From NCBI RefSeq assembly GCF_028553785.1, contig NZ_CP067136.1:3036501-3100500 (forward strand): a stretch of 64,000 bases of DNA, in the 5' to 3' direction. Source of the DNA: Paracoccus fistulariae (GTDB lineage: Bacteria > Pseudomonadota > Alphaproteobacteria > Rhodobacterales > Rhodobacteraceae). The notes under the pieces are model-generated. The model was not told the DNA's origin, searched no databases, and saw only the letters and a program-made list of their open reading frames with translations. This document shows positions 9,537-17,778 of this stretch, piece by piece; the first letter of the stretch is position 1, and the number at the start of each line of letters is the position of its first letter. Made by a program: the position numbers and the translations under genes.

Positions 9537-10748
9537 TTAATGCAGCGCGCGGTCGCGGCTCATTTCGAACATGATGCCGTTTCGTGGGATGCGCTGATCC
9601 TTCAGATCCACCGGCAAATTGCGTTCGGCGATGATTTGCAGGCAAACTTTGTAGGAGCTGGGGTCGTAGTGCCGGATACGCTCCATGGCGGCGGCGACAT
9701 AGCCTTCGTCCGGGCGATAGATGGGCGATTGCAGATAGAAGCTCAGCAATTGCGCGGCGATGTGATAATGCCCGTCCGGCGCGCCCAGACGGAAGAAATA
9801 GCGCAGATAACCCTCCATCGCGGGCGGATCCAGCCAATCCTTTTCATAGAGCTCTTCCGTGTGGACATAGTACCACATGTTGACGGCTGACGGGTTGAAA
9901 TCGACATCCGCTGCCATGCGCCACAGCGCCAGGACTTCCTTTGGCAGCAGGTTTGTCCGATCGGTGTTCTGAGCGATCCCTGCCAGAGTGTAACTTGCGC
10001 TTCCGTACTGATGCCGCGCCCGAAGAAGCAGAAAGAACCGCACCTCGACATCGTCCCAGTAAATTTCAAGCGATTGATCCTCTGCGGTGTTCTCAAGCAG
10101 CCATTTCCACGCAGTGTTGTAAGATGAGGCGGCTGTGTCAGGGTCAGACTTGATATCTGCGTAAAACGCAAGGATCGCCTCATTCGTGACCTTGTCGCGA
10201 ACCTTCCTGATCTGATCGTCCAGCCAGCGGTCGATCCGGGACCGGTCCCAGGCAAACAACTGCCGCCCGCGTCCGGAATGATCCTCAAGATTACCTTGTT
10301 CCGCGCGCGGGCCGGAAAGAACTTCGGGCAAGGGCAGGCTGGGCGCTGTCCAGCGGTTCTTTACCCGTTGCGCCCGGTCTGGCCGACGGGCAAGGCGGAA
10401 CAACATCAGCCCGACGAGATTGACCACCAACAGCAGCATGAAGATCTTGCCGCGCGACCAGCCCGGTTCCGCAGCACGCTGCGGCGGGTATTGCGGCGCT
10501 GGTGCGGCAGTATGCGATTGATCTGCGGGGGGCATCGGCGCGCCCTCTGTTATCGCATCCTCGCGCGTGGTGCCGAGACGGTTCAGCACCCGCAGCCTGA
10601 CGCAGGCGCTGCTATCGCCGAGTATGCATTCCTGCTTCAACTGCTCTCGGACATCTGGCGGGGGCGATGTCTGGGCGAAAGCGGGTGCGGGCAGCGCGCA
10701 GAATGCCACCGCCAATACCGTCGAAAAACGCTTTGCAATTAACCGCAT
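9537..10748 (-). CDS. hypothetical exported or membrane-anchored protein
   Basis: I do not recognise a family. The 403-residue product starts with a Sec-type signal sequence (MRLIAKRFSTVLAVAFCALPAPAFAQ). A Cys-containing segment (CILGDSSACVRL), a Pro/Ala-rich linker and one clear transmembrane helix (KIFMLLLVVNLVGLMLFRLA) follow. The remaining 270 or so residues are helical and rich in Trp and Tyr, with the look of a repeat-type scaffold. The ATG at 10748 is chosen because the signal peptide starts there; a start at 10790 would add a long hydrophobic extension. It converges on the FAD oxidase gene with a 6-base gap and diverges from the M20 gene. Confidence 0.7.
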   Translation of the reverse strand: MRLIAKRFSTVLAVAFCALPAPAFAQTSPPPDVREQLKQECILGDSSACVRLRVLNRLGTTREDAITEGAPMPPADQSHTAAPAPQYPPQRAAEPGWSRGKIFMLLLVVNLVGLMLFRLARRPDRAQRVKNRWTAPSLPLPEVLSGPRAEQGNLEDHSGRGRQLFAWDRSRIDRWLDDQIRKVRDKVTNEAILAFYADIKSDPDTAASSYNTAWKWLLENTAEDQSLEIYWDDVEVRFFLLLRARHQYGSASYTLAGIAQNTDRTNLLPKEVLALWRMAADVDFNPSAVNMWYYVHTEELYEKDWLDPPAMEGYLRYFFRLGAPDGHYHIAAQLLSFYLQSPIYRPDEGYVAAAMERIRHYDPSSYKVCLQIIAERNLPVDLKDQRIPRNGIMFEMSRDRALH

Positions 10749-10905
10749 GGCTGAAAGACCGAAAGAGAACCACCAAAATATCGGCCCCAACCTAGGGGAT
10801 TCGCGGCCGCCGCCGCAAGCCGCTTTCGGGTGGGGCAGGATGTGATGCGTGGCCCCTTTCCTGATCGCTGGGAAAGTCCTAACCTATGCGCGAAGGAGAC
10901 CACCC

Positions 10906-12072
10906 ATGCCAGTCAAGAACCGCTTTGCAGAGCTGCTGCCCGAGATCACCGCGTGGCGCCGAGATTTCCACGAACATCCCGAATTGCTGTATGACGTTCA
11001 TCGCACCGCAGGCCGTGTCGCGGAATTACTGCGCGAATTCGGCTGCGATGAGGTTGTCGAAGGCATAGGCCAGACCGGCGTTGTCGGCGTGATCAAGGGC
11101 AAGTCCGACAGCAAGGGCCGCACCATCGGATTGCGGGCCGATATGGATGCGCTGCCGATCATCGAACAGACCGGGGTGGACTATGCCTCGAAAACGCCGG
11201 GCAAGATGCATGCCTGCGGCCATGACGGCCATACGGCGATGCTGCTGGGCGCCGCGAAATACCTGGCCGAGACGCGGAACTTTGACGGCACGGCGCTGGT
11301 GATCTTCCAGCCCGCCGAAGAGGGCGGCGCGGGCGGCGAGGCGATGATCCGCGACGGGATCGTCGATCGCTGGGGCATTGATGAATTCTACGGCATGCAT
11401 AATATGCCGGGCCTGCCGGTCGGCAGCTTCGCGATCAAGCCCGGCCCGATGATGGCTGCGGCGGATCAGTTCGATATCACCGTGACGGGCAAGGGCGGCC
11501 ATGCCGCCAAGCCGCATGAATGCATCGATACCACGCTGACCGCCGCCCAGATCATCGTGGCGCTGCAATCGGTGGTGTCGCGCAATATCGACCCGCTGAA
11601 GAATGCGGTGATCTCGGTCTGCGTGGTCTCGACGGATTCCACCGCGCATAATGTCATCCCGCAGGTGGTCCAACTGAAGGGCACGGCCCGCAGCCTGGAC
11701 CCGGCGGTTCGCGATCAGCTGGAAGAGGGCATTGCCCGCGTCGCCAGCAATGTCGCGGCCGCCATGGGCGCCACGGCCGAGGTCCATTACGAACGCGGCT
11801 ATCCGGTGACCATGAACGATGCCGATGCGACCGAATGGGCAGCCGATGTGGCCCGCGCCATCGCGGGCGATATCGACATGGACATGCAGCCGATGATGGG
11901 GGGCGAGGATTTCAGCTATATGCTGAACGAACGTCCGGGCGCCTATATCTGGGTCGGCAATGGCGATACGGCGATGGTTCACCACCCCGCCTACAACTTC
12001 AACGACGACGCCATTCCCGCCGGGTCCAGCTGGTATGCCGGCATGGTCGAGGCGCGCCTGCCCGCCGCCTGA
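10906..12072 (+). CDS. M20 family amidohydrolase (aminoacylase/hippurate hydrolase type)
   Basis: Cytoplasmic metal-dependent amidohydrolase of 388 residues that cleaves N-acyl amino acids or related amides. M20D landmarks are all present: HEHPEL near the N-terminus, GLRADMDALPI, the metal-binding HACGHDGHTAMLLG, FQPAEEGGAGGEAMI with the catalytic Glu, and GGEDFSYML near the C-terminus. The central dimerisation domain follows VTGKGGHAAKPH. The start at 10906 has AAGGAG 7 bases upstream; an in-frame ATG at 10849 lacks a ribosome site. It is a single-gene unit followed by purU after 139 bases. Confidence 0.92.
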   Translation: MPVKNRFAELLPEITAWRRDFHEHPELLYDVHRTAGRVAELLREFGCDEVVEGIGQTGVVGVIKGKSDSKGRTIGLRADMDALPIIEQTGVDYASKTPGKMHACGHDGHTAMLLGAAKYLAETRNFDGTALVIFQPAEEGGAGGEAMIRDGIVDRWGIDEFYGMHNMPGLPVGSFAIKPGPMMAAADQFDITVTGKGGHAAKPHECIDTTLTAAQIIVALQSVVSRNIDPLKNAVISVCVVSTDSTAHNVIPQVVQLKGTARSLDPAVRDQLEEGIARVASNVAAAMGATAEVHYERGYPVTMNDADATEWAADVARAIAGDIDMDMQPMMGGEDFSYMLNERPGAYIWVGNGDTAMVHHPAYNFNDDAIPAGSSWYAGMVEARLPAA

Positions 12073-12211
12073 TCGGTGCTTGGCAGGGCAGAAAGTCGCA
12101 CAGACACGCGCTGGCGTCGGAAACGGAATATTTCAGTCCGGATAACCGGGTGAAATGCCGGATGGGGCGGAGCATTCCGTCCCATTCTGATATCGAGGGG
12201 ACGAACCGCAG

Positions 12212-13096
12212 ATGAACAGCTTTACCTTGCGCGTCACATGCGCCTCGACCCGTGGCATCGTCGCTGCGATCTCGGGTTTTCTGGCGCAGCATGACTGCAA
12301 TATTACCGACAGCGCGCAATTCGACGATTCTGCGACCGGTCGTTTCTTCATGCGCGTCAGCTTTCGTTCCGAAGGCAGCGCGACGCTGGAACAGTTGCGC
12401 AAGGATATCGTCGAGGTCGCGCAACCCTTTGACATGGATGTCGAGATCACCGCGGATTCCGAGAAGAAGAAGGTGCTGATCATGGTGTCGCGCTTTGGGC
12501 ACTGCCTGAACGATCTGCTGTATCGCTGGCAGATCGGGGCCCTGCCGATCGACATCGTTGGCGTCATCTCTAATCACCACGATTACCAGAAGGTCGTGGT
12601 CAATCACGACATTCCCTTCCACATGATCCGCGTCACCGCCGAGAACAAGCGCGAGGCCGAGGCCCGGCAGATGGAGATCATCCGCGAAACCGGCGCCGAA
12701 CTGGTGGTGCTGGCGCGTTATATGCAGGTGCTGTCGGATGAGATGTGCCGAGAGATGTCGGGGCGGATCATCAATATCCACCACTCGTTCCTGCCCAGCT
12801 TCAAGGGGGCGAACCCCTATAAACAGGCCTATGAGCGCGGGGTGAAGCTGATCGGGGCGACCTCTCATTACGTGACCAGCGATCTGGATGAGGGGCCGAT
12901 CATCGAACAGGACACGGTGCGCGTGACCCATGCGCAAAGCCCGGGCGATTACGTCTCGCTGGGCCGCGACGTCGAAAGCCAGGTGCTGGCGCGCGCGGTC
13001 CATGCGCATATCCATGGCCGCGTGTTCCAGAACGGCCCCAAGACCATCGTCTTCCCCGCCTCACCCGGCAGTTACGTGTCCGAGCGGATGGGCTGA
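12212..13096 (+). CDS. purU: formyltetrahydrofolate deformylase
   Basis: Hydrolyses 10-formyltetrahydrofolate to tetrahydrofolate and formate, balancing the one-carbon pool. The protein has 294 residues, normal for PurU. An N-terminal ACT domain (TLRVTCASTRGIVAAISGFL) is followed by a linker (SEKKKVLIMVSRFGHCLNDLLYRW) and the formyltransferase-like domain. That domain contains HHSFLPSFKGANPY and the Asp region YVTSDLDEGPIIEQD. GAGGGG lies upstream of the ATG. It is the last ordinary chromosomal gene before the accessory region. Confidence 0.95.
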   Translation: MNSFTLRVTCASTRGIVAAISGFLAQHDCNITDSAQFDDSATGRFFMRVSFRSEGSATLEQLRKDIVEVAQPFDMDVEITADSEKKKVLIMVSRFGHCLNDLLYRWQIGALPIDIVGVISNHHDYQKVVVNHDIPFHMIRVTAENKREAEARQMEIIRETGAELVVLARYMQVLSDEMCREMSGRIINIHHSFLPSFKGANPYKQAYERGVKLIGATSHYVTSDLDEGPIIEQDTVRVTHAQSPGDYVSLGRDVESQVLARAVHAHIHGRVFQNGPKTIVFPASPGSYVSERMG

Positions 13097-13491
13097 ATTT
13101 CTTGGGTGGCGTGCCTCTTGCCGTGCGGCGAGGGGCGCTTGGGCAGGACGCGGTTCTGAGTGGTCTCAGGGATGATAAAGACCCGCCTCATGGGCTCAGA
13201 AATTTCTCTTGCAATCTATGCACCGGAGTTGAGGCGTAGGTGAGGGGCGGGATCAAGCCCTGAGCAATATGACTGTGTCGAAGCGTCGCTGCGGGTTCAT
13301 TCGTCTGCTCCCAGCCAAAGACTGGCATTGGCGCTAGCTTGCCATCGATTTGTTTAGCTGCTTCTACTGTGTGGATCACAAACACAAGCGGCTCATTTCA
13401 TTCGCAAAAAAGAACTCTAAGACTGTGGCGGCATTGATAGTACTTTGATAAGTAACGTCGCGGTACATAATTGAATAGCTAGGCAGTTAGA
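13097..13491. other. intergenic stretch at the left edge of the accessory region
   Basis: This is 395 bases between purU and the AT-rich orphan gene. Base composition changes from GC-rich to AT-rich at about 13380. A 65-codon minus-strand frame (13188-13385) has no ribosome site or recognisable motif and I do not call it. No att repeat, tRNA fragment or terminator was found. Confidence 0.5.
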
Positions 13492-14157
13492 ATGACAGAA
13501 GCATGGTCACCGCTTAAACCTGAGGATGCTGGCTTCGTTGCGATAGCCAGATTGGACTATATATTTTTTCTTGAGCAAATGGCGGAGCCGCCCAAGGTTG
13601 CATTTGAGAGCCGAGCAGAACTGGAAAAATGGTTATCTGACGAATTTGAAAATTATGAAGTTCGACCAATACTAGGTGGTAATAATGCGGTTCACGTTGC
13701 AGTAATAGATCAACGCTTCACGCGTCTAGAGCAGGTTTGGGTTAAAAAGTCCTACCGCGATTACCGCAGGGCAATGAAGTATGTTGCAGAGGAGTTCCAT
13801 GGCTTATGTGACTTAAGCGCACTAGATGCTGATCATGTTGTTGCTAGAACTATACTAGAAGGCTTCTCGGATTCTTGGATTGCAATTTTCCCGACCTACA
13901 GAAGCTCAAATCGTGGCTTTGGATCAATTGAACGCAAACTTCCTAAGGCCCGAAAAGGGTTCGGAAGCATTGAGCTTTCCCCATTGGCGGCTTTCAAGAT
14001 AATGAACGGGAGGATACCAGTCAGTATTGATGATCTCAATCATGCGCTAGATGATATCAAGAGGCAAATTTCTTCAGACAACAACAACTACCTTCAAGAT
14101 TTTATACGCTCCATGTATGTTGATTTTTCGAAATATATCGAAGATAGGTATTCTTGA
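13492..14157 (+). CDS. hypothetical protein, AT-rich orphan gene
   Basis: I do not recognise this 221-residue protein. It is predicted soluble, with no signal peptide or membrane helix. It has an acidic N-terminal part (ESRAELEKWLSDEFENYEVRPILGG) and a central KKSYRDYRRAMKYVAEEF helix. A near-repeat, GFGSIERKLPKARKGFGSIEL, lies around residues 143-163. Codons end in A/T far more often than in the neighbouring chromosome, which points to horizontal transfer. It lies outside the left repeat of the tRNA-Leu element, so it is either older accessory DNA or cargo of a different element. No strong Shine-Dalgarno is visible before the ATG. Confidence 0.6.
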   Translation: MTEAWSPLKPEDAGFVAIARLDYIFFLEQMAEPPKVAFESRAELEKWLSDEFENYEVRPILGGNNAVHVAVIDQRFTRLEQVWVKKSYRDYRRAMKYVAEEFHGLCDLSALDADHVVARTILEGFSDSWIAIFPTYRSSNRGFGSIERKLPKARKGFGSIELSPLAAFKIMNGRIPVSIDDLNHALDDIKRQISSDNNNYLQDFIRSMYVDFSKYIEDRYS

Positions 14158-14331
14158 CGTTAAACGGCTTGCACATTGCTACCGTTGCTCGCGATCGATG
14201 CTGCACGTACAGCGATTGGTGGGAAGGTCCAGCATTGTTGATGCCAAGACGGCGCGCAGCGACAGGTCACTTCGGCGCTCATTTTTCAAGAGGAAAACAG
14301 CCTGCAGGGACGCGTGGCATAATCCGATGAT

Positions 14332-14349
14332 ATGGTGCGGGCGGCGGGA
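14332..14349 (+). repeat. left attachment-site repeat (attL)
   Basis: 18-bp sequence ATGGTGCGGGCGGCGGGA, identical to 20758-20775. It reproduces the last bases of tRNA-Leu: the 3' half of the T-stem, the acceptor strand and CCA, read on the minus strand. Identity stops on both sides. Confidence 0.8.
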
Positions 14350-14401
14350 TTCTGCGATTTGAAGCACTAACCCTATGAAACCCTTGCTTTCATTGTGCTT
14401 A

Positions 14402-14435
14402 GTAGGGCAAACCTGTGGGGAATACCTGTGGGGAA
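14402..14435 (+). repeat. left arm-type repeat of the integrase
   Basis: 34 bases matching 20684-20717 with one mismatch, in the same orientation. It contains two tandem copies of ACCTGTGGGGAAT (14411-14423, 14424-14436). It lies just inside the left att repeat and ends a few bases before the integrase start codon, so bound integrase could also control its own gene. Confidence 0.7.
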
Positions 14436-14441
14436 TCAGCG

Positions 14442-15731
14442 ATGAAACGCAAGAAGCACGGCCTGCCGCCCTATGTTGAGAGGCGTTATCAGACCTTCTA
14501 CGCTGCGCTTGACGTGCCAAAAGGGGTTAGAGGCATTGTGGGCAAGAAGCGATTTGTTCAAAGCCTTAAGACCAGCGATATTCGCGCTGCGGAACGGATA
14601 GCAATGCAGGTTGTGGGTAGGTGGAAAGAGATCATCGAGAGAGCAAAGGGAAACACAGACCTGATCGAAAGCGCCGTTCTTCTTCGTCAGCTAAAAGAAA
14701 TTAACCCTGAAATTGACGCTGACCAACTAGCCTACCAAGCCTACACACATCAAGTTCAGAAGAATCCCGGTGAGTGGCCTGTAACTGATGTTATCTCGCC
14801 GCAACATGGACAAGCCCTTTCCGTAGCAATGGGAGATTCCTTTCCTCTTGCTGTTCATATTTCTGACTATGAAAAATCCTTAACTCACGTTCAAGAACAG
14901 CACAAAGAGCGACAAGTTTCCGATGTTCGTAGGTTTGTGAAGAAGTTCCCTACTGCACAATCAGCTACAAATAGAGCAATCAGAGATTGGGTTGAGATAC
15001 ACCTTATCACAGAGAAGGAATTAGCTATCAGGACATGCAATAGGATCATAACAGCCTGTCGTGGTTACTGGAAATTCCTTCAAGACAGGAAGTCTCTTGA
15101 TCTGCCTCCCCCTTTTGACAGGGTAGTACCTGCACAGAACAGAGTTCTAACACAGAAACAGATTGCCAGCGATCAGAGGCGATCCTTCACACCTGACGAT
15201 TACAAGAAATTGCTCAAAGCAGCACAGGATGCAGGCGACAAAAACTTGGTGAATCTCATCAAAATTGGTGCTTATACAGGCTGCAGACGGGAAGAACTTT
15301 GCAGCTTGAAAGTTGATAACGTCAAGAAAGACAGAATCCAGATAGAAGATGCAAAGACACAAGCCGGTTGGAGGGACGTCCCCTTACATGACGCTATTCT
15401 TGATCTTGTCGCTACAATGAAAGAGGAAAGCAAAGATGGCTACCTGTTCTCTGGACTTGCTAATGGGAACAAGCACAAAAAGAGAGGTGATGCTATCGGT
15501 AAGAGGTTTACACGGCTAAAGACTTCTCTTGGCTATAGCAAGAACCACGTCTTTCACTCATTCAGGAAAGGCTTTGTGACGCTGTTTGAGAGTATCGGAC
15601 CAGAGGCAGAGGTGGTGCTTGCAAGAACCATTGGCCACAAGATCACTACGATGTCGTACGGCTTGTATAGTAGTGGTGGCGTCACTTTCGAGGCTAAGAA
15701 AGAGTACATCAACAAGATCAGTTGGGAGTAG
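14442..15731 (+). CDS. int: tyrosine-type site-specific integrase
   Basis: Recombinase that would insert and excise the element at the tRNA-Leu 3' end, 429 residues. The N-terminus (LPPYVERRYQTFYAALDVPKGVR, with the first Leu near residue 6) resembles the DUF6538 arm-binding domain. A core-binding SAM-like domain follows, then the catalytic domain. Catalytic residues visible are the first Arg in GAYTGCRREELCSL, the HxxR in HSFRKG, GH in RTIGHK, and the Tyr in MSYGLYSSG. The ATG at 14442 fits the family start; an in-frame ATG at 14415 lies inside the arm-type repeat. AT-rich codon use sets it apart from the host genes. Confidence 0.93.
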   Translation: MKRKKHGLPPYVERRYQTFYAALDVPKGVRGIVGKKRFVQSLKTSDIRAAERIAMQVVGRWKEIIERAKGNTDLIESAVLLRQLKEINPEIDADQLAYQAYTHQVQKNPGEWPVTDVISPQHGQALSVAMGDSFPLAVHISDYEKSLTHVQEQHKERQVSDVRRFVKKFPTAQSATNRAIRDWVEIHLITEKELAIRTCNRIITACRGYWKFLQDRKSLDLPPPFDRVVPAQNRVLTQKQIASDQRRSFTPDDYKKLLKAAQDAGDKNLVNLIKIGAYTGCRREELCSLKVDNVKKDRIQIEDAKTQAGWRDVPLHDAILDLVATMKEESKDGYLFSGLANGNKHKKRGDAIGKRFTRLKTSLGYSKNHVFHSFRKGFVTLFESIGPEAEVVLARTIGHKITTMSYGLYSSGGVTFEAKKEYINKISWE

Positions 15732-15734
15732 GGA

Positions 15735-16031
15735 ATGAGACCTTTTGTTTTTAACTTATTTTTGGCATCGTTGCTAATAGTCAGTGGATGCTCCGAGCAG
15801 CCAAAAGCCAGCATAATAGGCTTTGATGGTAGCGTGGTAAAAATGGGAATATCCAACCACGGCGCTAAACTTGTCTCTACTCCAACCTTCAGACGCTCGA
15901 TTACTGAACCTAGAGCCGTTAAGTTTTGTATTGATAAAGGCTTTAGTGGAGCAACCTATCAACAAGAGATCACTGAACAGAGTTACGCGCTTGGGCCGCA
16001 GTTTCGACATATCGCCTACCTTTGCGAGTAA
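15735..16031 (+). CDS. small predicted lipoprotein
   Basis: A 98-residue protein, 3 bases after the integrase stop and likely co-transcribed with it. The N-terminus is a lipoprotein signal peptide (MRPFVFNLFLASLLIVSGCSEQ) with the lipobox VSGC, so Cys19 would be lipidated. Ser rather than Asp follows the Cys, consistent with sorting to the outer membrane. The mature part is about 80 residues with no recognised domain and contains Cys residues that may form a disulfide. It could be a surface-exclusion or lysis accessory protein, but nothing in the sequence proves this. Confidence 0.65.
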   Translation: MRPFVFNLFLASLLIVSGCSEQPKASIIGFDGSVVKMGISNHGAKLVSTPTFRRSITEPRAVKFCIDKGFSGATYQQEITEQSYALGPQFRHIAYLCE

Positions 16032-16111
16032 CCCAGCGGTGCAGACTTGCCAGAAAGCGCCGCAGCAGCGCCAAGGTCAATTATGAACAGGGTGGGCGTC
16101 GGCATATCCTT

Positions 16112-16149
16112 AAAGCCGCTGTATGAGCGTTACAGAGCCTCTCAGAGCC
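16112..16149 (+). repeat. 38-bp direct repeat, copy 1, left of two-gene cassette
   Basis: Begins AAAGCCGCTGT and ends CTCTCAGAGCC; 34 of 38 bases match the copy at 17180-17217 in the same orientation. The two copies bracket the genes at 16237 and 16574. Confidence 0.7.
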
Positions 16150-16236
16150 ATTGAAGAACTGGTAGACTGAATAGCCAGATCATCTTAGAGTGCCAGATAC
16201 TTCTGGAATCAACATGCACGACAAATCGGGAATAAG

Positions 16237-16587
16237 ATGGAAAACCTCAAGCATCTACTCACTCAGAGAGAGGAAATAGACAGAAAGATCGCTGCGGACG
16301 CAGAAGAACAAGTTGCAGAGATAAAGACACTACTTGAACATCTTTGTAAGGTTACCGGAAAGAACATGTATGAACTTCTTTCGCTTAAAGAACCTGTAAA
16401 GACAAGAAATAGAAAGAAAGCAAGCAACCAAGACACACCCGAAAACGGAGAATGGAAGAAATTTAAGAAGGAAAATGACGGAAAGGCCTTTATGGTCGAT
16501 GGTGAAAGCATCACCTTGAAGAATAAAGGCCCCAACAACAATAAACTTTACTCTGCATGGAAAAGAGGCTCACTTGTCGAAGATTGA
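16237..16587 (+). CDS. small coiled-coil protein, weakly H-NS-like N-terminus
   Basis: 116 residues, highly charged. Residues 1-45 form a heptad-rich helix (LLTQREEIDRKIAADAEEQV, then AEIKTLLEHL) that resembles the oligomerisation region of H-NS-family proteins. The middle is a Lys-rich linker (TRNRKKASNQ). The C-terminus (KAFMVDGESITLKNKG, then YSAWKRGS) is not a standard H-NS DNA-binding tail. A role as a small nucleoid-associated or DNA-binding regulator is a weak inference. The following gene starts 14 bases before this one stops, so the two are translationally coupled. Confidence 0.55.
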   Translation: MENLKHLLTQREEIDRKIAADAEEQVAEIKTLLEHLCKVTGKNMYELLSLKEPVKTRNRKKASNQDTPENGEWKKFKKENDGKAFMVDGESITLKNKGPNNNKLYSAWKRGSLVED

Positions 16588-17122
16588 ACTCAAAGAACTT
16601 ACCTTTCTTGCGTTTGCACTGCCCGCCTTAATCGCCGCCACAGAGGCAAGCTCGCAGGTAGATCATGGAACCATAGCAGGACATTTTGTTGCTCAACAGA
16701 AGCTAGAATTTATGGGCTACGATGTAGGTAAGGCAGATGCGATAATAGGGCCAAAGACACTTGAGGCGATAAGGAAAGATGCGGAACTTAAGGGCTACGA
16801 AGCTTCGATGGAAAAATTTCAGGAATTTTACATTGGCGAAGTGATCCGTGGAAGCAAACCCTACGATAACGAAGAAGTTAAGAAGAGGATTACGGAAGCA
16901 GTTGGTGAAAAACTGTTAGACCCTTACAGCGCGGTCTATGATAATTGGAGGATTCTTCCATCAGGTGCAATTTGCGTAGACGTTAACGCCAAGAACACTT
17001 ATGGAGCCTTTACAGGATCAACGCCGTACTATGCTACGGTAATTTTTAATACTGTGATGATCCCTTTCCATGATGAGAATCTTAATTTCTGGAGTTGTTA
17101 CCTAGATCCTAGAGGACCCTAA
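16574..17122 (+). CDS. secreted protein with peptidoglycan-binding-like repeat
   Basis: 182 residues from a TTG start with AAGAGG 5 bases upstream, overlapping the preceding gene. A hydrophobic segment (LTFLAFALPALIAATEASSQ) acts as signal peptide or anchor. Then comes QKLEFMGYDVGKADAIIGPK with TLEAIRKD, the pattern of the PG_binding_1 fold. The C-terminal part holds LLDPYSAVYDNWRIL and CVDVNAKNTYGAFTG. This resembles a small extracytoplasmic domain with a DPxSA...NAKNxYGG pattern seen in exported bacterial proteins. I infer envelope localisation; enzymatic activity is not evident because no lysin catalytic motif is present. Confidence 0.6.
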   Translation: MSKIELKELTFLAFALPALIAATEASSQVDHGTIAGHFVAQQKLEFMGYDVGKADAIIGPKTLEAIRKDAELKGYEASMEKFQEFYIGEVIRGSKPYDNEEVKKRITEAVGEKLLDPYSAVYDNWRILPSGAICVDVNAKNTYGAFTGSTPYYATVIFNTVMIPFHDENLNFWSCYLDPRGP

Positions 17123-17179
17123 TTTGGCCTCTTATGGGCGCTTAAACGCTTATAGCCCCCTCCTACCCAAGAGCCCACC

Positions 17180-17217
17180 AAAGCCGCTGTGCGAGCGTTA
17201 CAGTGCCTCTCAGGGCC
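17180..17217 (+). repeat. 38-bp direct repeat, copy 2, right of two-gene cassette
   Basis: Begins AAAGCCGCTGT and ends CTCTCAGGGCC; differs from 16112-16149 at four positions. It lies between the stop of the secreted-protein gene and the stop of the convergent zinc-ribbon gene. Confidence 0.7.
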
Positions 17218-17227
17218 TATCCCTGAC

Positions 17228-17710
17228 CTAAACTGACAAAGCTCTAACAGGATCACCAATGAACTTCCGGTATGCTGGCTTCCCATCGTCAAGAATAGCG
17301 TCTTTAACCGTACACCCGTAGCTTTCCTGACAGTACCTGTTCACGATCTTTGCAATGTTCGGTTTGTCGCGGTTCAGGCTGTCTTTGGGTAGCTTGCCTA
17401 GCATTGACCCTTTCTCAGCGCCTAACAGCCTTGGGTCCAGAAGCATATTCCTGGTAGCCGCATGACTCCCTGATGCTGCTTCCAGCAGCCCTTGTATCAG
17501 GTGTGTACGCTTGTCCTTTGTCATTCGGGTAAGGTCGTGAAGTAGCCAAGAAGCCCTATGGTAGTGATCTTCTGAACGCTTAGCATTCTCACGTCTACGA
17601 CAAGTCCTTGAAGCGTTCTTCTGACACTTGGTAGAACAGTATCTTTGATTTGTTCTTTTTTTAGTGAAGGTATCGTTACAGACGGAACAGATTAAAGTGA
17701 TATAAGTCAT
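17228..17710 (-). CDS. small zinc-ribbon-like protein of unknown function
   Basis: 160 residues. The N-terminus has CSVCNDTFTKKRTNQRYCSTKC, four Cys in a CxxC...CxxxC layout that should bind one zinc. Basic stretches (RTCRRRENAKRS) suggest nucleic-acid binding. The rest is unrecognised, with a conserved-looking C-terminus (YRKFIGDPVRAL). The ATG at 17710 has only GGA 6 bases upstream and directly follows an intrinsic-terminator-like hairpin with a T8 run, so expression may need read-through. Found on AT-rich element DNA; possibly a regulator, but its role is unknown. Confidence 0.6.
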   Translation of the reverse strand: MTYITLICSVCNDTFTKKRTNQRYCSTKCQKNASRTCRRRENAKRSEDHYHRASWLLHDLTRMTKDKRTHLIQGLLEAASGSHAATRNMLLDPRLLGAEKGSMLGKLPKDSLNRDKPNIAKIVNRYCQESYGCTVKDAILDDGKPAYRKFIGDPVRALSV

Positions 17711-17723
17711 AAAAAATCCAATC

Positions 17724-17778
17724 AAAAAAAAGGCCCCCTAGGCCAAATTGGAAAAGCCTAGGGGTTTACATCCACTCC
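17724..17778 (-). promoter_or_regulatory. terminator-like leader hairpin with upstream AUG-UAA
   Basis: Read on the minus strand: GGAG (17778-17775), then ATG TAA (17771-17766), then a 9-bp perfect stem (CCCCTAGGC at 17764-17756, GCCTAGGGG at 17743-17735) with a 12-base loop. Three bases later there are eight T (17731-17724). The zinc-ribbon gene starts 13 bases further on. It has the shape of a transcription attenuator; a ribosome on the start-stop codons would cover the first arm. Confidence 0.5.

Noticed and set aside
12073..12211. Riboswitch upstream of purU
   Set aside because: The 139-base gap shows no glycine- or tetrahydrofolate-riboswitch core that I can recognise.
13188..13385. 65-codon minus-strand frame next to the accessory region
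   Set aside because: No ribosome site, no motif and no operon context; kept only as a note in the intergenic entry.
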